A DNA stretch of 64,000 nt from Stereum hirsutum FP-91666 SS1 (GCF_000264905.1 NW_006763137.1:1496727-1560726), one strand, 5' to 3'. Positions 12,977-24,995 are shown, counted from the stretch's first letter. Notes: generated by a model not told the origin, from the sequence alone. Program-made: numbers and translations.

Positions 12977-14963
12977 TGCAAATGATGGGGTGGTGGTGAA
13001 GAGAGGGAGGGAGGGCATGGTGTGAGTGAGGTTTAGGTGTGTTTATGGCGCGAGATAATTGGACTCGAGGTGCGTTTTTTTGGCCGCTTATCGCTCGGGT
13101 GGCTCGGTTTGTGTGGTCTTGGCTGTTGGCTGATCGCGTTCTTTGTTTGTTTGCGTGCAGGTTTTCGTTGTCGCTAGTACATACACATTCTTCTTATCAT
13201 TCTGCTGTTTCGATCATTTATTCGCCATTCCTGCCTTGTTCAATCTTCATCTTACATCTTCATACTCTTCCTGTTCTTTCTGTCTCACATCCTCATTCCC
13301 CTTCTTCGTTTCCTTGGCTCGGTTTCGGTCTCGGTTAATGCGTGGCTAGTCATAGTCTGTTGTTACCTTTTTCTTCTTGTTCCCCTGGCTTCCAGCAACC
13401 CTCTCTCGGCTTCGATGTTCTCATGTTTCTTGTTTCGTGTTTCGTGTCTCGTGTCCCGTGTTTCGATGGCAATCCGTCTCGGCCCAGCGTCATCCTATTC
13501 CCCCTTCTCATACTCATACTCAAGACTGCTACTCATTCCAATTCCCATTCCCATCTCTGTCTCTTCAAGCTTCATTTCCATTTCAACTCCCAAGTCTCGT
13601 TTTACGTCCATATTTGTCTGAGCCCGTCGTGGGGTGCTTGCATATACGATCGCTGCGGCTCGTGACCAGCCTCGATGCGGCTCTAAGAGTCTAAACTCTA
13701 CATAACTCCTTACAGTCTGTCGACTTAGTTTGTTGTGGGACGTCAGTTTGTACGTTACGGGTTTTCCCACTTCCACTTCCACTTTTACTGCAGACACCTA
13801 TTTCGCGCGGTATAATTTCAATTCGAGCGATGTGCTTTTCGTGCAGCCTTTTTTCGATTAGTTGATTGATTGCGTGCATTCGTTCGTTTCGTTCGCTCGT
13901 TCGCTCGTTCGACTTTGATTCGTTTTTCGGTAGTGTGAGCGGTCCCGGGTGGCCTGTTGCTCATACCCTTCAGTTGAATTCTGTTCACGTTCATGTCTTG
14001 ACGTTGATGATACGTACGTTCATGAGTTTTATTTCTTCCTTGATGAGTCGTCCACTGAATACGCCCGCCCGCTCTACATACTTACTGACTGACCCTACGA
14101 ACTCTCAATGTCCCGTTGAACTTGATTGATTTCCGATTCCATTCCCGTTCACATCTTCGTCTTTCATCTCGTTACTAGTCTGCTGATGCTACATTGTCGT
14201 GTCATGTCGTGTCCCTCGCTCCGTTCAAATCAATCGACTACTAGTAGAGTTCGCGTGCATACAATACATAGCTGCGTCGTGCATCATGATATGGCTCTCC
14301 GGTGTTTGGACGATGATTCAGAAACAGAGGATGCTTGCTTGTTTATCTATGAGAGGATTATTTTTGCTTGGTTTCCTTTGTGTAATTCGAGCAAATATGG
14401 TCTGATAGAATGTCTTTGGGTATATGGCGAGGTGCATGTAAGTCTCAGGGTGGCGCCACAGGGCTCCTGAGAGGCGGGTTCCGATGATATCGATTGCCGT
14501 TGATGGGGTTTTAACTTGGCACTCCATCCCCTGCAAGTCATATTTTATTTCAGAAACCCAACGAGAAAGTTACCATACACAACTTGGCCGTTTGATGGCC
14601 CTCGGTAGACAAGGTTGAACGCATAAAATGATGAAGCGGTCTTTGTTGATTGTGGCTCTTTGAAATGGAGTTGCTTGGCAGAACGTACAGAGCCAAGTTG
14701 TGGGTGCAGAGCACGTGGGCGAGGTAAATTGGGTCGTGCCACTCCGTGCGGCGTTCCCCCTCGTCTCGTTCCTCGTTTCCCTTCCCTCTGCCCTCTTTCT
14801 TCCCCCCCGTTTCCACGTCTGCTCTCGTGTGCTCTCGTCTTGCCGTCTTTTCTGTCTAGTTGTGATTTGGGACTGGCTTCGGACGCTCTGACTTTTATAC
14901 ACTCTCCTTTATTGGACAGACGTCTTCTTGAGAAACTCCTGACGGCTTCTTTGTTTAACGAAC
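12977..14963. other. 3' flank of the REG1-like gene and promoter of the MTHFR gene
   Basis: About 2 kb without a supported gene. From roughly 13140 to 14250 the plus strand is strongly pyrimidine-rich, with many TTC, TCG and CTT runs, and includes a short TTCG/CTCG microsatellite near 13878-13912. Open frames here are products of that composition. The part after about 14500 should hold the MTHFR promoter. Confidence 0.5.
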
Positions 14964-17223
14964 ATGAAAATCAGTCAAAAGATTGAGCAGGCTGCGAAGG
15001 AGGATAAGGTCTGGTGGTCCTTTGAGTACTTCCCGCCACGAACTGCCCAGGTGTGTGCTTTTCTTCGTGTCCATGACCTTTCATGACCGCTAAATGCCTG
15101 TGAATCCAGGGCTTGCAAAACCTCCTAGACCGGATAGAGCGCATGCGCCAGCTAGGCCCGGAGTTCATCGATATCACTTGGTGTGTTTCTCTCATTGATT
15201 TCTGCCCGTGAGACTTGTGAAACGAATGGAAGTGCAGGAACGCGGGTGGACGGACGTCTGACCTCACCTCCGAGCTGGTGAAGACATGCCAAAGCTTGAT
15301 CGGTATCGAGACATGCATGCATCTCACTTGCACGAACATGCCGAGGGAAAAGGTCGACATTGCTCTCCGGGTACGTCCTGCTTTCTTTTCCCTTTCCCAT
15401 TCCCGTCTCGTGACTACCCGACTGAAGTTCCCCACGCCTACTTCTTCCAGGATGCGAAACATTTCGGCTGCCGCAACGTCCTTGCACTTCGCGGTGACCC
15501 ACCACAAGGAAAGGATGAATGGGAGGCTGTCGACGGTGGCTTCGCCCATGGTATCGACCTCGTCCGCCACATCCGTAAAGAGTACGGCGACTACTTCGAC
15601 ATTGCCGTCGCAGGTTTCCCACAGAACCAGCTCCTGCCACCCGAAGAACGTGCTCGTGAACACCTTCTGGTAAACGTAACCATTACGAGGACCCCATCCA
15701 AAGACCTTATCGTCACTGCTCGCCCCGTTAACGGCGGGTTGAGAGTTAATGGTCAAGAAACCGAGCTCATTCATCTTCGCAAGTTGGCCAGCGATGGCGG
15801 ACGTCTCCGTCAAGAGTCCCTGGTCAGACCACGGAAGGGCGGACAATTCGTTCTTACAGAATTTAGAGAAGAGTTGGGCGATGTCTGCGGGGGTTTCCGG
15901 GTGGCCCCACAGCTTGAGAGCATCCTCTTTCTACATTCCGCCGTCAGATTTCAGGTCACTTCTCGAAAAAAGAGTGCGCCGCTACTTACCGTTTGCTTGA
16001 TCCATACGCCGTAACCGTCAAGTTCACCGTAAGCGGGACTGCGAGAATCACCGAAACGACCGTTGGGGTACTCGTCCCAGTTCTCGGTACGGGAGAGGTA
16101 GGACTTTGTCCGGTTGGCCCAAAAGATAGGACGAATGCTTTCTTGTCGCCGTGTGGGAGTGAGAGACTAGCACGAGTGTGGCGTCAGTCTCCAAAGAAGT
16201 ACGCCACATGACAGAATAACGGAACTGACCTGCCGCCAAGGCAGAGGCTTGATCGTCTCCACCCTCGGAACGAAGTTCAGTTCCTCAAGCAGCATCTTCG
16301 TCCCCCTTTCGAGGTTCATGGTGTAGAAATGGAGGCCGCGAATTCCCACATCCGCCTGCAAGATCCTCTTACAGAGCTCTGCGACCAACTTAGTCCCGAT
16401 CTCCCTGACCTTCTCGTCATCATTCTTGTATGGCTCGAGCGCATCGAGGTACGACTGTGGGATTTTCGTCTTCGCGAGACTCGTCGCCCTGTGGAACCCG
16501 TTCCACGTCTGGATCGGGTTAATTCCCGGGACGATGGGGATAGTGATCCCCGCCGCGCGGACCTCCTTGACCCACTCGATGAACATGTCGACGTCATAGA
16601 ACATCTGCGTAAAAATGAAGTTCACGCCCGCGTCGATCTTCTCCTTGAGGAACTTCATCGGACTCTTCTCTTATCTATGTAAAACAGCCGTATTGATCGA
16701 ATCGCTGGTGTCAGGCATACCTTGAATTCTTCGTGTCTCCCGAACTCCTCGCCGTTCTTGTGCCCCATCTCGAGAAGGACTCCAGCATCACATATCATGT
16801 TATCAACAAGCATGGAGACTTGAGGACGAACACGACTACCCAGGGTCCTAATGCCGTCACCTGGGGTGTCTTCCCTGGAAAGGAGATCGTTCAACCTACC
16901 GTCGTAGAAGCAATCAGTTTCATGGCATGGAAGGTAAGCCAACATGAAAGTCGACTAATACGATGACACTAAGGTGAAAACTATCGCAGGACGAGGCATA
17001 CGAGCTTGGCCACCAGTGGGCTAAGCTCTACGAGGCCGATTCTCCCTCTCGCAAGTTGATCTCCGACATGATGAACAAGTTCCTACTCGTCAACGTCGTT
17101 CACAACAACTTCATGACCCCGGACGCCATTTTTGAGCCTTTCTTCAGGGCTGGAGCCGAATTCGCCGCTGCACCGTCTCACCCGACTGTTAACGGCACGA
17201 CCAACGGGCATGCCGCAAACTAA
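14964..17223 (+). pseudogene. Methylenetetrahydrofolate reductase gene disrupted by an internal inversion
   Basis: The enzyme reduces 5,10-methylene-THF to 5-methyl-THF, the methyl donor for methionine synthesis. Plus-strand exons 14964-15050, 15110-15180, 15238-15370 and 15451-15660 encode the start of the FAD barrel (VWWSFEYFPPRT, FIDITWNAGGR, NVLALRGDPPQG). Plus-strand exons 16715-16933 and 16990-17223 encode the end of the regulatory domain (AYLEFFVSPELL, GPNAVTWGVFPGKEIVQP, DEAYELGHQWAKLYE), then a stop at 17221. The 998 bp between lie on the wrong strand. Read in the original order all nine exons keep phase and sum to 608 codons plus stop, the family's usual size, with no stop or frameshift. 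As assembled the gene cannot encode full-length enzyme. The alternative is an assembly error hiding a normal gene. Confidence 0.92.
15661..16658 (-). other. Inverted 998-bp internal segment of the MTHFR gene
   Basis: Three intact MTHFR exons on the minus strand: 16658-16230 (MKFLKEKIDAG, FIFTQMFYDV, PIVPGINPIQTW, GLHFYTMNLERGTKMLLEEL), 16166-15990 ([30 protein letters not shown]) and 15930-15664 (ALPWSDQ, ELGFLTINSQPAVNG, GWGPRNGYVYQK). They cover the end of the catalytic barrel and the first half of the regulatory domain, exactly what is missing from the plus strand. The left breakpoint falls between codons after GAA at 15660. The right breakpoint falls inside an intron, three bases past its donor. 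I see no inverted repeats at either breakpoint. Confidence 0.93.
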
Positions 17224-18249
17224 TCGACTCTTCGAAACGTCACGCATTCTACTTCTACCTCTTTATTCATTCTTTTTTACCATCCCCTGTGCTCCTCCTT
17301 GTGCTCGCTCCCCTTTCTTTTATTTTGCTTTCTCTCCCAAAATGTATTTTTTGCGCACCTGCTCTGCTATCCTGTTGCATATCGGGTTCAACCCCCGTTG
17401 TTCTATATTCATCCATCTGTCGCACTCTACATCAATCGCTCAACCGCATCTACCGTACTCATTCAATGTCTCATCACATTACCCGGGCCCTTGGACCCAA
17501 CCTCTTGCATCCCTTTTGCTTAGTGCTCCGGTCTACCATCTAATATATATGTACTCACTCGCTGCATCCATCTCTGCATCAACTGCATCTCCTCCCTTTG
17601 CATCCAACTGCATATTCACATTATTCATCCCATCCCCCTTCCCTTCTCTGCGCCCCTTCCCTCACGTACCTAGCCTCTCATGCATCTGTCTTTTCCCATA
17701 ATCTACACGTTATCCCCTTCCCTCCGCCCGCCCGCCTTACACCTCTTCTATTCACCCACGGAATATATCATTGCCTCAACGCATGTCACGCCATTCACAT
17801 CAGCCCTCCGGGGCACTTCGACACCCTTCTTCCTTCTCTTTACTTACGGATATCATTCGTGGGTATGGTTCGCCGTCATAATGTTACGTGTCCTTTGGGA
17901 CCGTCTTTTTGACGATTTTCTTCGGCCTCGTTTCACATTCTGGATCCCGTCAAGCATGATCTTGATGGACTTGTGGTTTGGTTTCGTTAATTTCGCCACA
18001 TTGTGCTGGCGTCCCGCAGCTCACTTGGCGGTTCCCCCCGCTGTGAACGGTAGGAGTTTCGAACGTCTGGTTGCTACTGACTTTTTCATAATTCCAGATA
18101 CGAACCTTCCGAATTCTCCCAAAGCGTCTATACGAGCGAAGTAGCTTAAGGTAAGCTTGCTTCCCTCTACGCGTTCATTATGCTCAAAAAATGCTACGTA
18201 GACAATCGCTACACTACGACGCCATTAGCGTTCCAACAGAAGGCCCGGA
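17224..18249. other. Intergenic region between convergent MTHFR and OYE copy 2
   Basis: About 1 kb of T/C-rich plus-strand sequence holding both 3' ends. Open frames up to about 190 codons exist but are pyrimidine-composition artefacts rich in Ser, Pro, Leu and Phe. No motif recognised. Confidence 0.5.
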
Positions 18250-19667
18250 CTACGCCTCAACATAAGGCGTGGCGGCAGACAAGTCCGGGAACCAATATAT
18301 CGCACCGTCTTTGCGTCCACGGAGCGACGCGCCACCTTCCACCTGCCCACCCTGCGCCTTCTGCCATGCCGTCACATCCTTCTGGAAAGCTGCCATCTCC
18401 TCCTCAGAGCTCAGATCCACGGGCTCGTAGTCCTTACTGATATGCCTCAACAACGCTCCCGCCCCCAGATTCGACGCCCCGATATCGTTAATGTCGAACC
18501 TCTGCTGGATCGCACCCTTCACCTTCCCCGACAAGATATCCCTACACAGACGCGGCTCCTGGCACAACGTACGCGCCAGGCCGACAGCATCGACAGTTTC
18601 CAACGCCTTGACCATCGCCCAAGCAGTCTTGAATCCACCCGTGACGTAGACCCTCGTCTTGGATAATGCCGGCACGATCTTTTCCGCGAACTCGATGAAG
18701 AACGCCTCCCTCTTCCTCGTACTCTCCCGCTTATACGTCCATCCCAAAGCCTCGTACGTTCCTCCCGACAGCTCCACGAAGTCGAACGTGTTCTCCTCCA
18801 AGATCCTGCACACCTCCTTCGCCTCCTCCACCTGCAGCCCGCCCTCCTGGAACTCCTGGCTGTTGAGCTTGATGCCGAGGATGAAGGATGGGGAGGTGGC
18901 TTTACGGATGGCTTGGGCGATCTCGACGATGATGCGAGTACGGTTGGTGAGCGAGCCGCCGTACTGGTCTGTCCGTTTGTTGGTGGTCTGCGCGAGGAAT
19001 TGGGCGATGAGGTAGCCGTGGGCGCCGTGCAGCTGGATACCGTCGAAGCCGGCCTTTTCGAGATAGAGGGCAGCATGGGCGAATCCGTTCACGATGTTCT
19101 GTATGTCCTCGAGTGTGGCGGCACGCGGCTTCGCGAATGTCAAGCCGATAACACTGCCTATACATGAAGTGGGTCAGTAAGGCGCGTCGTAGGGATGGGA
19201 AGAAACAGGAACATACCATGCAGCTGAATGTCGCTCGCAGAGATGGGATGTTCCTGGACCGTATCAGGGACTTGTCGTCCAGGATGGCTAACCTGCCCCA
19301 CGAACAAACTCCCATGCTTCTTCCCCTCGCTCGCCGCCTCCTTAAACCTCTCGAACCTCTCGCCCTCAAACTTCTCGTTCTTGGTTATAATGGCGTTCCC
19401 CGCCGCCTCGAGATGGTCGTACTCGATCTGAATATTGCCAGAGAGCATGAGACCGATTTGACCTTCGCCCCATCGTCGGTAGAGGTTGACGTAGTTGGAA
19501 GACGGGACTCCGCGAGCGGGTAGGTCGGTGGGGTGGAAGGAGGAGAGACGTTCGGTCATGGCAGATTTTAGGAAACGGTTGGGAGCGGTACGGCCTGAGA
19601 AGGTGAAATGGAGGGGTTGACCAAGAGGAGCGGGATCAACATCCTCGGAGGGCCAGCGGGCTGACAT
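18250..19667 (-). CDS. Old yellow enzyme family NADH:flavin oxidoreductase, copy 2
   Basis: FMN-dependent ene-reductase paralogous to the gene at 3744. Exons 19667-19217 and 19157-18250, separated by a 59-nt intron at exactly the homologous position, give 452 aa. Shared motifs are SGRTAPNRFLKSAMTERL, HPISASDI before the intron, FAKPRAAT after it, LHGAHGYLIAQFL with His194 and His197, TNKRTDQYGGSLTNR and VYVTGGFKT. The C-terminal parts differ more (this copy ends in ATPYVEA), so the duplication is not recent. The gene points back toward MTHFR. A TATA box lies about 110 nt upstream. Substrate unknown; stress or xenobiotic reduction is typical of the family but is inference here. Confidence 0.93.
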
Positions 19668-20620
19668 TGTTGGGATGGTGGTATTCGAGGGGAGGGACGG
19701 TGATGATGCTATTGTGAGGAGAGCTGTAGAGCTATTGAGGACACTCGGTGAGGTCTGAAGAAACCGTTCGCGCTCCTTTTATATGGACGGATGCATTGGA
19801 GTCGAAGTCCCGACGCAGTATTCAGCATAGGGACCGAGGCTAGGTTTGCGACAAATACTTGTTTGGCGGAAGAACCTTTCTGCCTATGCTCGGGCTGGAT
19901 CGCGGCTGCCGGGAGTTGCGCTGCAGCTGACATTGATAATGAGACCTCTGTATCGCCGACTTTGTCACGCAAGTTTTCTCGTTATGTCCGTCTCGGACAG
20001 GCTCTGTGCGTGATTTATCACCGATGGAAGCGATTTGGCGTCGATTGTTGGCGCTTGCAGGGGTCTGACTCAATGTTCCGCCGTCGGAATGCTGGGAAAA
20101 TATTGCAGTAACTCTGCTTACTTTGGTGCTAGGACTATACGTACACTGCCAGACACCACTGATACTCTGCGACTCTCAAGGCGTGTTCTGGAGAATGACT
20201 CCACCGGGCGTCCTTGTATGCATCTGCTTCACACCGGATGTGCAAGCAACTTGTTGGAAGGAAATACTTGTCCGATCATCAGGCTCGCGACTGGACCACC
20301 CTTTTCCAACGGTGGCCCAACTGCGTCCACTTATCTGAGATGCTTTGAGCTTTAGTCGCACCTTCAGAAGTTCTGATCGTCGGTTCTCCATGTTTTCGCC
20401 CTTCGCACGGTCACGTACTCTGTCCTTACATTGTCAGTCTTCGCCCTTCAGAAGTGCCATTCTTTTCGCCTGTACGTCCTTCATCCCTTCGCTCTTTATA
20501 CTCTTAGCCGTTGGCCTTGTATTCTCTTGACCCAAGAACAAGAATGAGGTGCTCGATAGAATGTCAACAAATGCGAAGAAGGACGAGAACAGAACGTTCT
20601 ATCCGGTCACATCAGGGCCT
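19668..20620. other. Upstream region of OYE copy 2
   Basis: Contains the OYE copy 2 promoter and then featureless sequence up to the LTR-like repeat. No supported coding region. Confidence 0.45.
19777..19783 (-). promoter_or_regulatory. TATA box of OYE copy 2
   Basis: Minus-strand TATAAAA within CCATATAAAAGG, about 110 nt before the start codon at 19667. Confidence 0.5.
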
Positions 20621-21368
20621 CGCTAACGTCTTATAGACACAGAGGGATGGTGTTCTGTGCCCGAAAGCCGACGCCAGAACGGGAGAAAGAGGGAGTCTAT
20701 GACCGGATAGTTGAGTGGGTAGATGGGTGGTATAGCGTGTGCCTGAGAGATCGCAGAAGTGGTGGCTAAGTAGATGGGTGCGAGTGAGAAAGTGGTATGA
20801 AGGATTGGATGTGAATCCAGAGCCTTCTGAGAATAAACGAAAGAACGCACCATCTCACCAAAAGAACATAAGTAACTGGCGTCTGTTAGCTTCCCTCGAC
20901 GATCCGAAGAGCGGAGGTACTAGTCCCCTGGGCCACGGAGAGGCCGACGCCATACCAGGGGAGGATGCACACCGGAAGGGCCGATACGCAGACACATTCC
21001 CCCAGCAAGACCCCGGTCGAGGCGCAAGCTAGAAGGGTACACGTATCGACACATTCCTCCGGGTGCAGAGCCTATTAAGGACAGCAAGCTAGATAAGAAG
21101 AGTAGATGAGAAGAGGGGGGGATGAGGGAGAGGGGTGTCGAGAGAGGGGTGCTGGTGTGAACTTAGGCCAGAAATGGCGGGCCTTTTATAGGTTTGTCCT
21201 GAACTGAAGGACGGCAGTCTGAGATGTAATGATATCCTGGTCGAAGGCAGTCTGTACGTGAGGTCGGTATCCGGCGAAACCAGAGGACGAGGCGGACGGG
21301 TGAGACACGAGGGGCCGGATGGTTGTAAGTCGAGTCGCTTCGACACGTCTCGATCGCGACTACTACAT
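20620..21368 (-). repeat. LTR-like dispersed repeat, left copy
   Basis: On the minus strand this matches the plus-strand sequence at 29313-30080. Shared blocks in the same order are CGATCGAGACG, GGTTTCGCC, CTCAGACTGCCGTC, TATAAAAGGCCCGCCAT, TAGGCTCTGCACC, two copies of a GGGAATGTGTC...CCCTTC unit, and GGCCCAGGGGACTAGTACCT. Similarity fades beyond about 20820. The single TATA box and absence of coding capacity fit a solo LTR or a non-autonomous element. The ends are not firmly set and I found no convincing target duplication. Confidence 0.6.
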
Positions 21369-21590
21369 TGATATGGAAGTCCATGTGATTCGCGGACAAA
21401 CAGTTTAACTGACTGAGACAGAGAAATGTAGTCGCGTAATTTTACACACAGCTGAGAACATACATCCAAACAAACCGATTGCATGGTAGTACACGAGCGA
21501 TTGCAGCTACTTCTTTCTTCAACCTCTTCACCCCGTCTCTCCAGTCCAAATAAACGCCGTGATGGCGTCTTTAGCGAACTTGGTGCACAA

Positions 21591-23570
21591 TTACATGTGG
21601 CCTCGGATGGCTTGGGGCTTGTATGGTTCTTCCAGATATTTGACCTCATCTTCTGTCAGTGTCACATCCACCCCATCTAAGTGGAGAGCGTACGAATGCA
21701 CGATCAGATCTGTAGACCAAGCACACACGCGGATAGAAAGGGGAGAGCGCACTGATGAGGTCCATGAGGTTCTCGATACTCGTAGTACCAACAATCGGTG
21801 CAGTAACCTCTATGAACACGAAGTTCGTTCAGTCAAGTGTGAGTCATGTATGCAATTCGAGGAGCAATCAATGAATATCGCACCATATTTGCCTGAACAC
21901 CACGCAAGGGCGATCTGGGCCATGCTGACACCTTTCTTCTTCGCTAGCTCTTCCACACTACGGAACGAAACTTTAGCCAAAGCAATAGTGGATGCAACGA
22001 AATCTAAAGACTGACCGTTCGATGATCTCCGGTCCACCTGTCTTTGAGTAGTCCTGGAGGAACCTGAAGTAGAGACAATCAGTCAACTTTCTGTATGTTG
22101 GAGAAGAGACGGAATGTTTCAACGTACGGATCAGTAGTGGAGCGGTCAGTCTTGGCGCTGAGAGGTCGGGTGAGGAGTCCACGGGCAAGTGGGGACCATG
22201 GAATTGAGCCGACGCCGAACAACTAATGAAGTAGTGGATCAAACAATGCCACCTCAGTACAAGCAACCAGAGAATCTGAGATGGAAGTGCCACCTTCAGA
22301 GTGGGCATCATCTCGCGTTCCTCCTCGCGGTAGAGAAGACTGTAGTGGTTCTGCATGCTGATGAAGGGAGTGAGGTTGTGGCTGATTGCGTAGTCTGACA
22401 GGGGTTGACACTTTAGTGGTGGAACAACATTTGAACGACGATATGTTGAGGCTTACTCTGCATGGCGTGGACTGTTTCGTTCAAGCGGAGAGTGCGCGGT
22501 AAGAAGAGACTGTTCTCTTTCGTAGGATCGAGAGTGTAAGAGACGTACATTGGTATGCATAGCAGGAGCTCATGCCGATGTAGCGAACATAACCGGCTTG
22601 CACGACGTCGTGAAGAGCTTGCATCTAGACACCAAAGTGTTGATGAGACTGGAAGCTAGAGCTCGCAAACTGCCATAGACACTTACGGTCTCCTCGATGG
22701 GAGTGTTGTAGTCAAACCTGTGGCCTATCAATAACAATCTCTGAGTATGACGTGCAGAGGAACCAAGTGCGCCACACATACATTGTAGCAAATCGACATA
22801 ATCAAGCTGAAGCCGCTTGAGACTGGCCTTGATAGAATCAAATATGTTCTGTGCATAAGGTGCTCAGTGAGTTCATGAACGCCGACGGTCGTACGGCATC
22901 GGAGTTCACAGCGAAGATAGAGTTTGAAGGAGCCATACCTTGCGGCTGAGTCCAGTTTGATTGACGTATCCGGCTTGCTCGAAGTTAGGAACCCTGACCA
23001 TGCTCTCGCTAGGGGTGCGGCCTACTAGCATGTAAAGCTGGGTCCAAATTGTTGTATCAGTTTTGCTCGTTCTTATAGACAATCTAGTGCAGACCTTGGT
23101 CATCACAACGATCTCCTCGCGCGGTAAATTATATTTCTTGATGGCCTTTCCGAGGATCTCCTCCGATTTTCCGTTTGAGTATGTCTAGGAGGAAGAGCAG
23201 CGATAAACATGGATTCAGTACATGGATGGAGTGATAAGCGACCCACGTTCGCAGTATCGAATGTCTGAACACCAGCGTCATATCTGCACATAGTATGCGA
23301 GTACTTGTTAGTGGAATAGCCCTGAAAGTCGACTGGGGAGAACAGGTACGCACGCTGCTTTGATGTGTTTCATTCCCTCCTCTTCTCCCAGTACCCAGTT
23401 CTGCCAGTCCGGGTGGCCATACTGCATCGTCCCCAGAATGATTTTAGACACCTTCAGGCCAGATTTGCCCAGGCGGACTGCAACATTGCCGTTCAATTGT
23501 CAGGCTGCCGTGCGTCCAGATCTAAAGTGATAGCCGTACCGTATGTCATCTTCTTTTCAGGGGCCGACAT
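21591..23570 (-). CDS. Aldo/keto reductase (aryl-alcohol dehydrogenase type)
   Basis: NADPH-dependent oxidoreductase of the AKR fold, probably acting on aldehydes or aryl alcohols; the exact substrate is unknown. The start at 23570 opens MSAPEKKMTY, joined by a short intron to VRLGKSGLKVSKIILGTM. Catalytic motifs are present after splicing: GVQTFDTANVYSNGKSEEILG (Asp and Tyr), IVVMTK (Lys), and DYVDLLQCHRFDYNTPIEET (His). QAGYVRYIGMSS and MQNHYSLLYREEEREM follow, then the cofactor-end motif APIVGTTS and the C-terminus LEEPYKPQAIRGHM. The gene is cut by many short introns, including one between LLQ and HRFDYN. It appears intact at every junction checked. It is divergent from RPB4 and lies just inside the left LTR-like repeat. 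Confidence 0.88.
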
Positions 23571-24069
23571 TGTTGGACTAAGTGTGCGCGACAGGTGTAC
23601 GGACGGTCTTAGGGGTGGGTGTTGGGAGAGAACAAGAGTCTTCTTGTTCTTTTATAAGACGGACCTTGGGATGCTGACTATTTGTCCTTGGAAAAGGTAC
23701 CCACCTATCCCGTCATACCGCTTCTGACTATGGATTCGGCGGAGTCCCGTGAGGGTCATCGTGTAAGTCTTCTGCAAGTCAAGTGTTGCTTGATTGTCTC
23801 ATTAATAGCTAAAATAGATCCTGTGCGTCATAGCGAGGGTAGAGAAGCATCATTCAGACGTATTTCTCGTCAAATGTCAGAGCTGGGGATTGTCGTAAAC
23901 ATTTTACTGGAATATCCTTCAACGTTCAACAGGGGCGAAGGAATGCGATCTTATCTTATCTCTACCGTTCATTTCAATATCACTTGTTTGTCTCTGTTAT
24001 TTTCGCAAGCTCTTGGCAGACGATCCCTTTCTGGCTTCAACGTCAACGCTAACGCCATCCACTGCTATC
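23571..24069. promoter_or_regulatory. Divergent promoter of the aldo/keto reductase and RPB4
   Basis: 499 bp shared by two divergent genes. A minus-strand TATA box (CTTATAAAA, 23650-23658) lies about 85 nt before the reductase start. No TATA is evident on the RPB4 side, as usual for a housekeeping gene. Confidence 0.55.
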
Positions 24070-24739
24070 ATGTCTGGAGTCCGTCTACACCGCAGGACAC
24101 AAGCTGAGGAGGAGGACGCATCGCAGCTAAAGCTTGGAGCAGGTGCGTCGTTATGGCTTTGAAGACGGTATAGCTTTCCAATACTTCGCTCGCTGTGTCG
24201 TGCAGAATTCAACAACGCGGGCTGCCTCTTGATCTCAGAGGTCAAGTATCTGCTGGAGAACAGGGACAAGGATGCGCCAGATACTGCGTGAGGAAATCTT
24301 TAAGCTTTTATAATCTTCATTCAGGACTCAATCCACTTTAGCGTGTACAACAAGACCCTGGACTACGTCAGGAACTTTACCAAGTTCAATACTACAGACT
24401 CTGCTTCTGCCGTCCGAGAGTACGTCTCATGCATGTCATACTAGCCACGTCTATGCTCGCAACATCACGCCTCCAACTCCATTTCATTTTCTCAATAGGA
24501 CACTGCGAAGAGAACCGAAGTTGACTCAGTTCGAGACCGCTCAAATCGCCAACCTATGTCCTGCCGATGCGGAAGAGGCGAAGAGTATTATTCCAAGGTA
24601 CGTCTCTTCGTCCTTACGAGTCATAGTGTTCGAGCCAGAACAAACGATTTCTGTGTCCTACAGTCTTGTCGAACTCGACGATGACCGTCTGCAGTCCTTA
24701 CTGGACGAGATTCAGACGATGCGCAAGTTCCAGTCATAG
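24070..24739 (+). CDS. RPB4: RNA polymerase II subunit RPB4
   Basis: Subunit of the Rpb4/Rpb7 stalk of RNA polymerase II, needed for initiation and mRNA export or decay coupling. Five exons (24070-24142, 24206-24287, 24342-24419, 24499-24597, 24664-24739) give 135 aa, the family's usual short length. Recognisable segments are MSGVRLHRRTQAEEEDASQL, CLLISEVKYLLENR, LDYVRNFTKFN, KLTQFETAQIANLCPADAEEA and the C-terminal LDDDRLQSLLDEIQTM helix, which correspond to the Rpb4 core domain. All junctions are GT-AG and keep frame. Confidence 0.93.
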
Positions 24740-24995
24740 CGCAGCGTCAATCGGTGTTTTTGTGGCGTCCGATTTTTGTCTCAACTTTCTTTGTATGTAA
24801 TACTACGGCTTTTCAGGAACTAGGATGCTCTGAGTGGTGAGCAGCGATCATGACATTACACATACAACATGCATACATCAAGCGAAACCGTCAACACGCC
24901 ATCGTCATACAGTCTGCTATAATCCAAACTACGTACGATATACGACACATCAGCGCCCACGCCTCCATCCTACCCCACCACTCAAAACCTTCATA

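Noticed and set aside
16167..16658. A separate minus-strand gene of MTHFR type
   Set aside because: Its sequence is exactly the part missing from the plus-strand MTHFR gene and joins it in phase, so it is an inverted segment, not an independent gene.
17132..18144. Long plus-strand frames after MTHFR
   Set aside because: They arise from pyrimidine-rich sequence (Ser, Pro, Leu, Phe runs) in a 3' flank.
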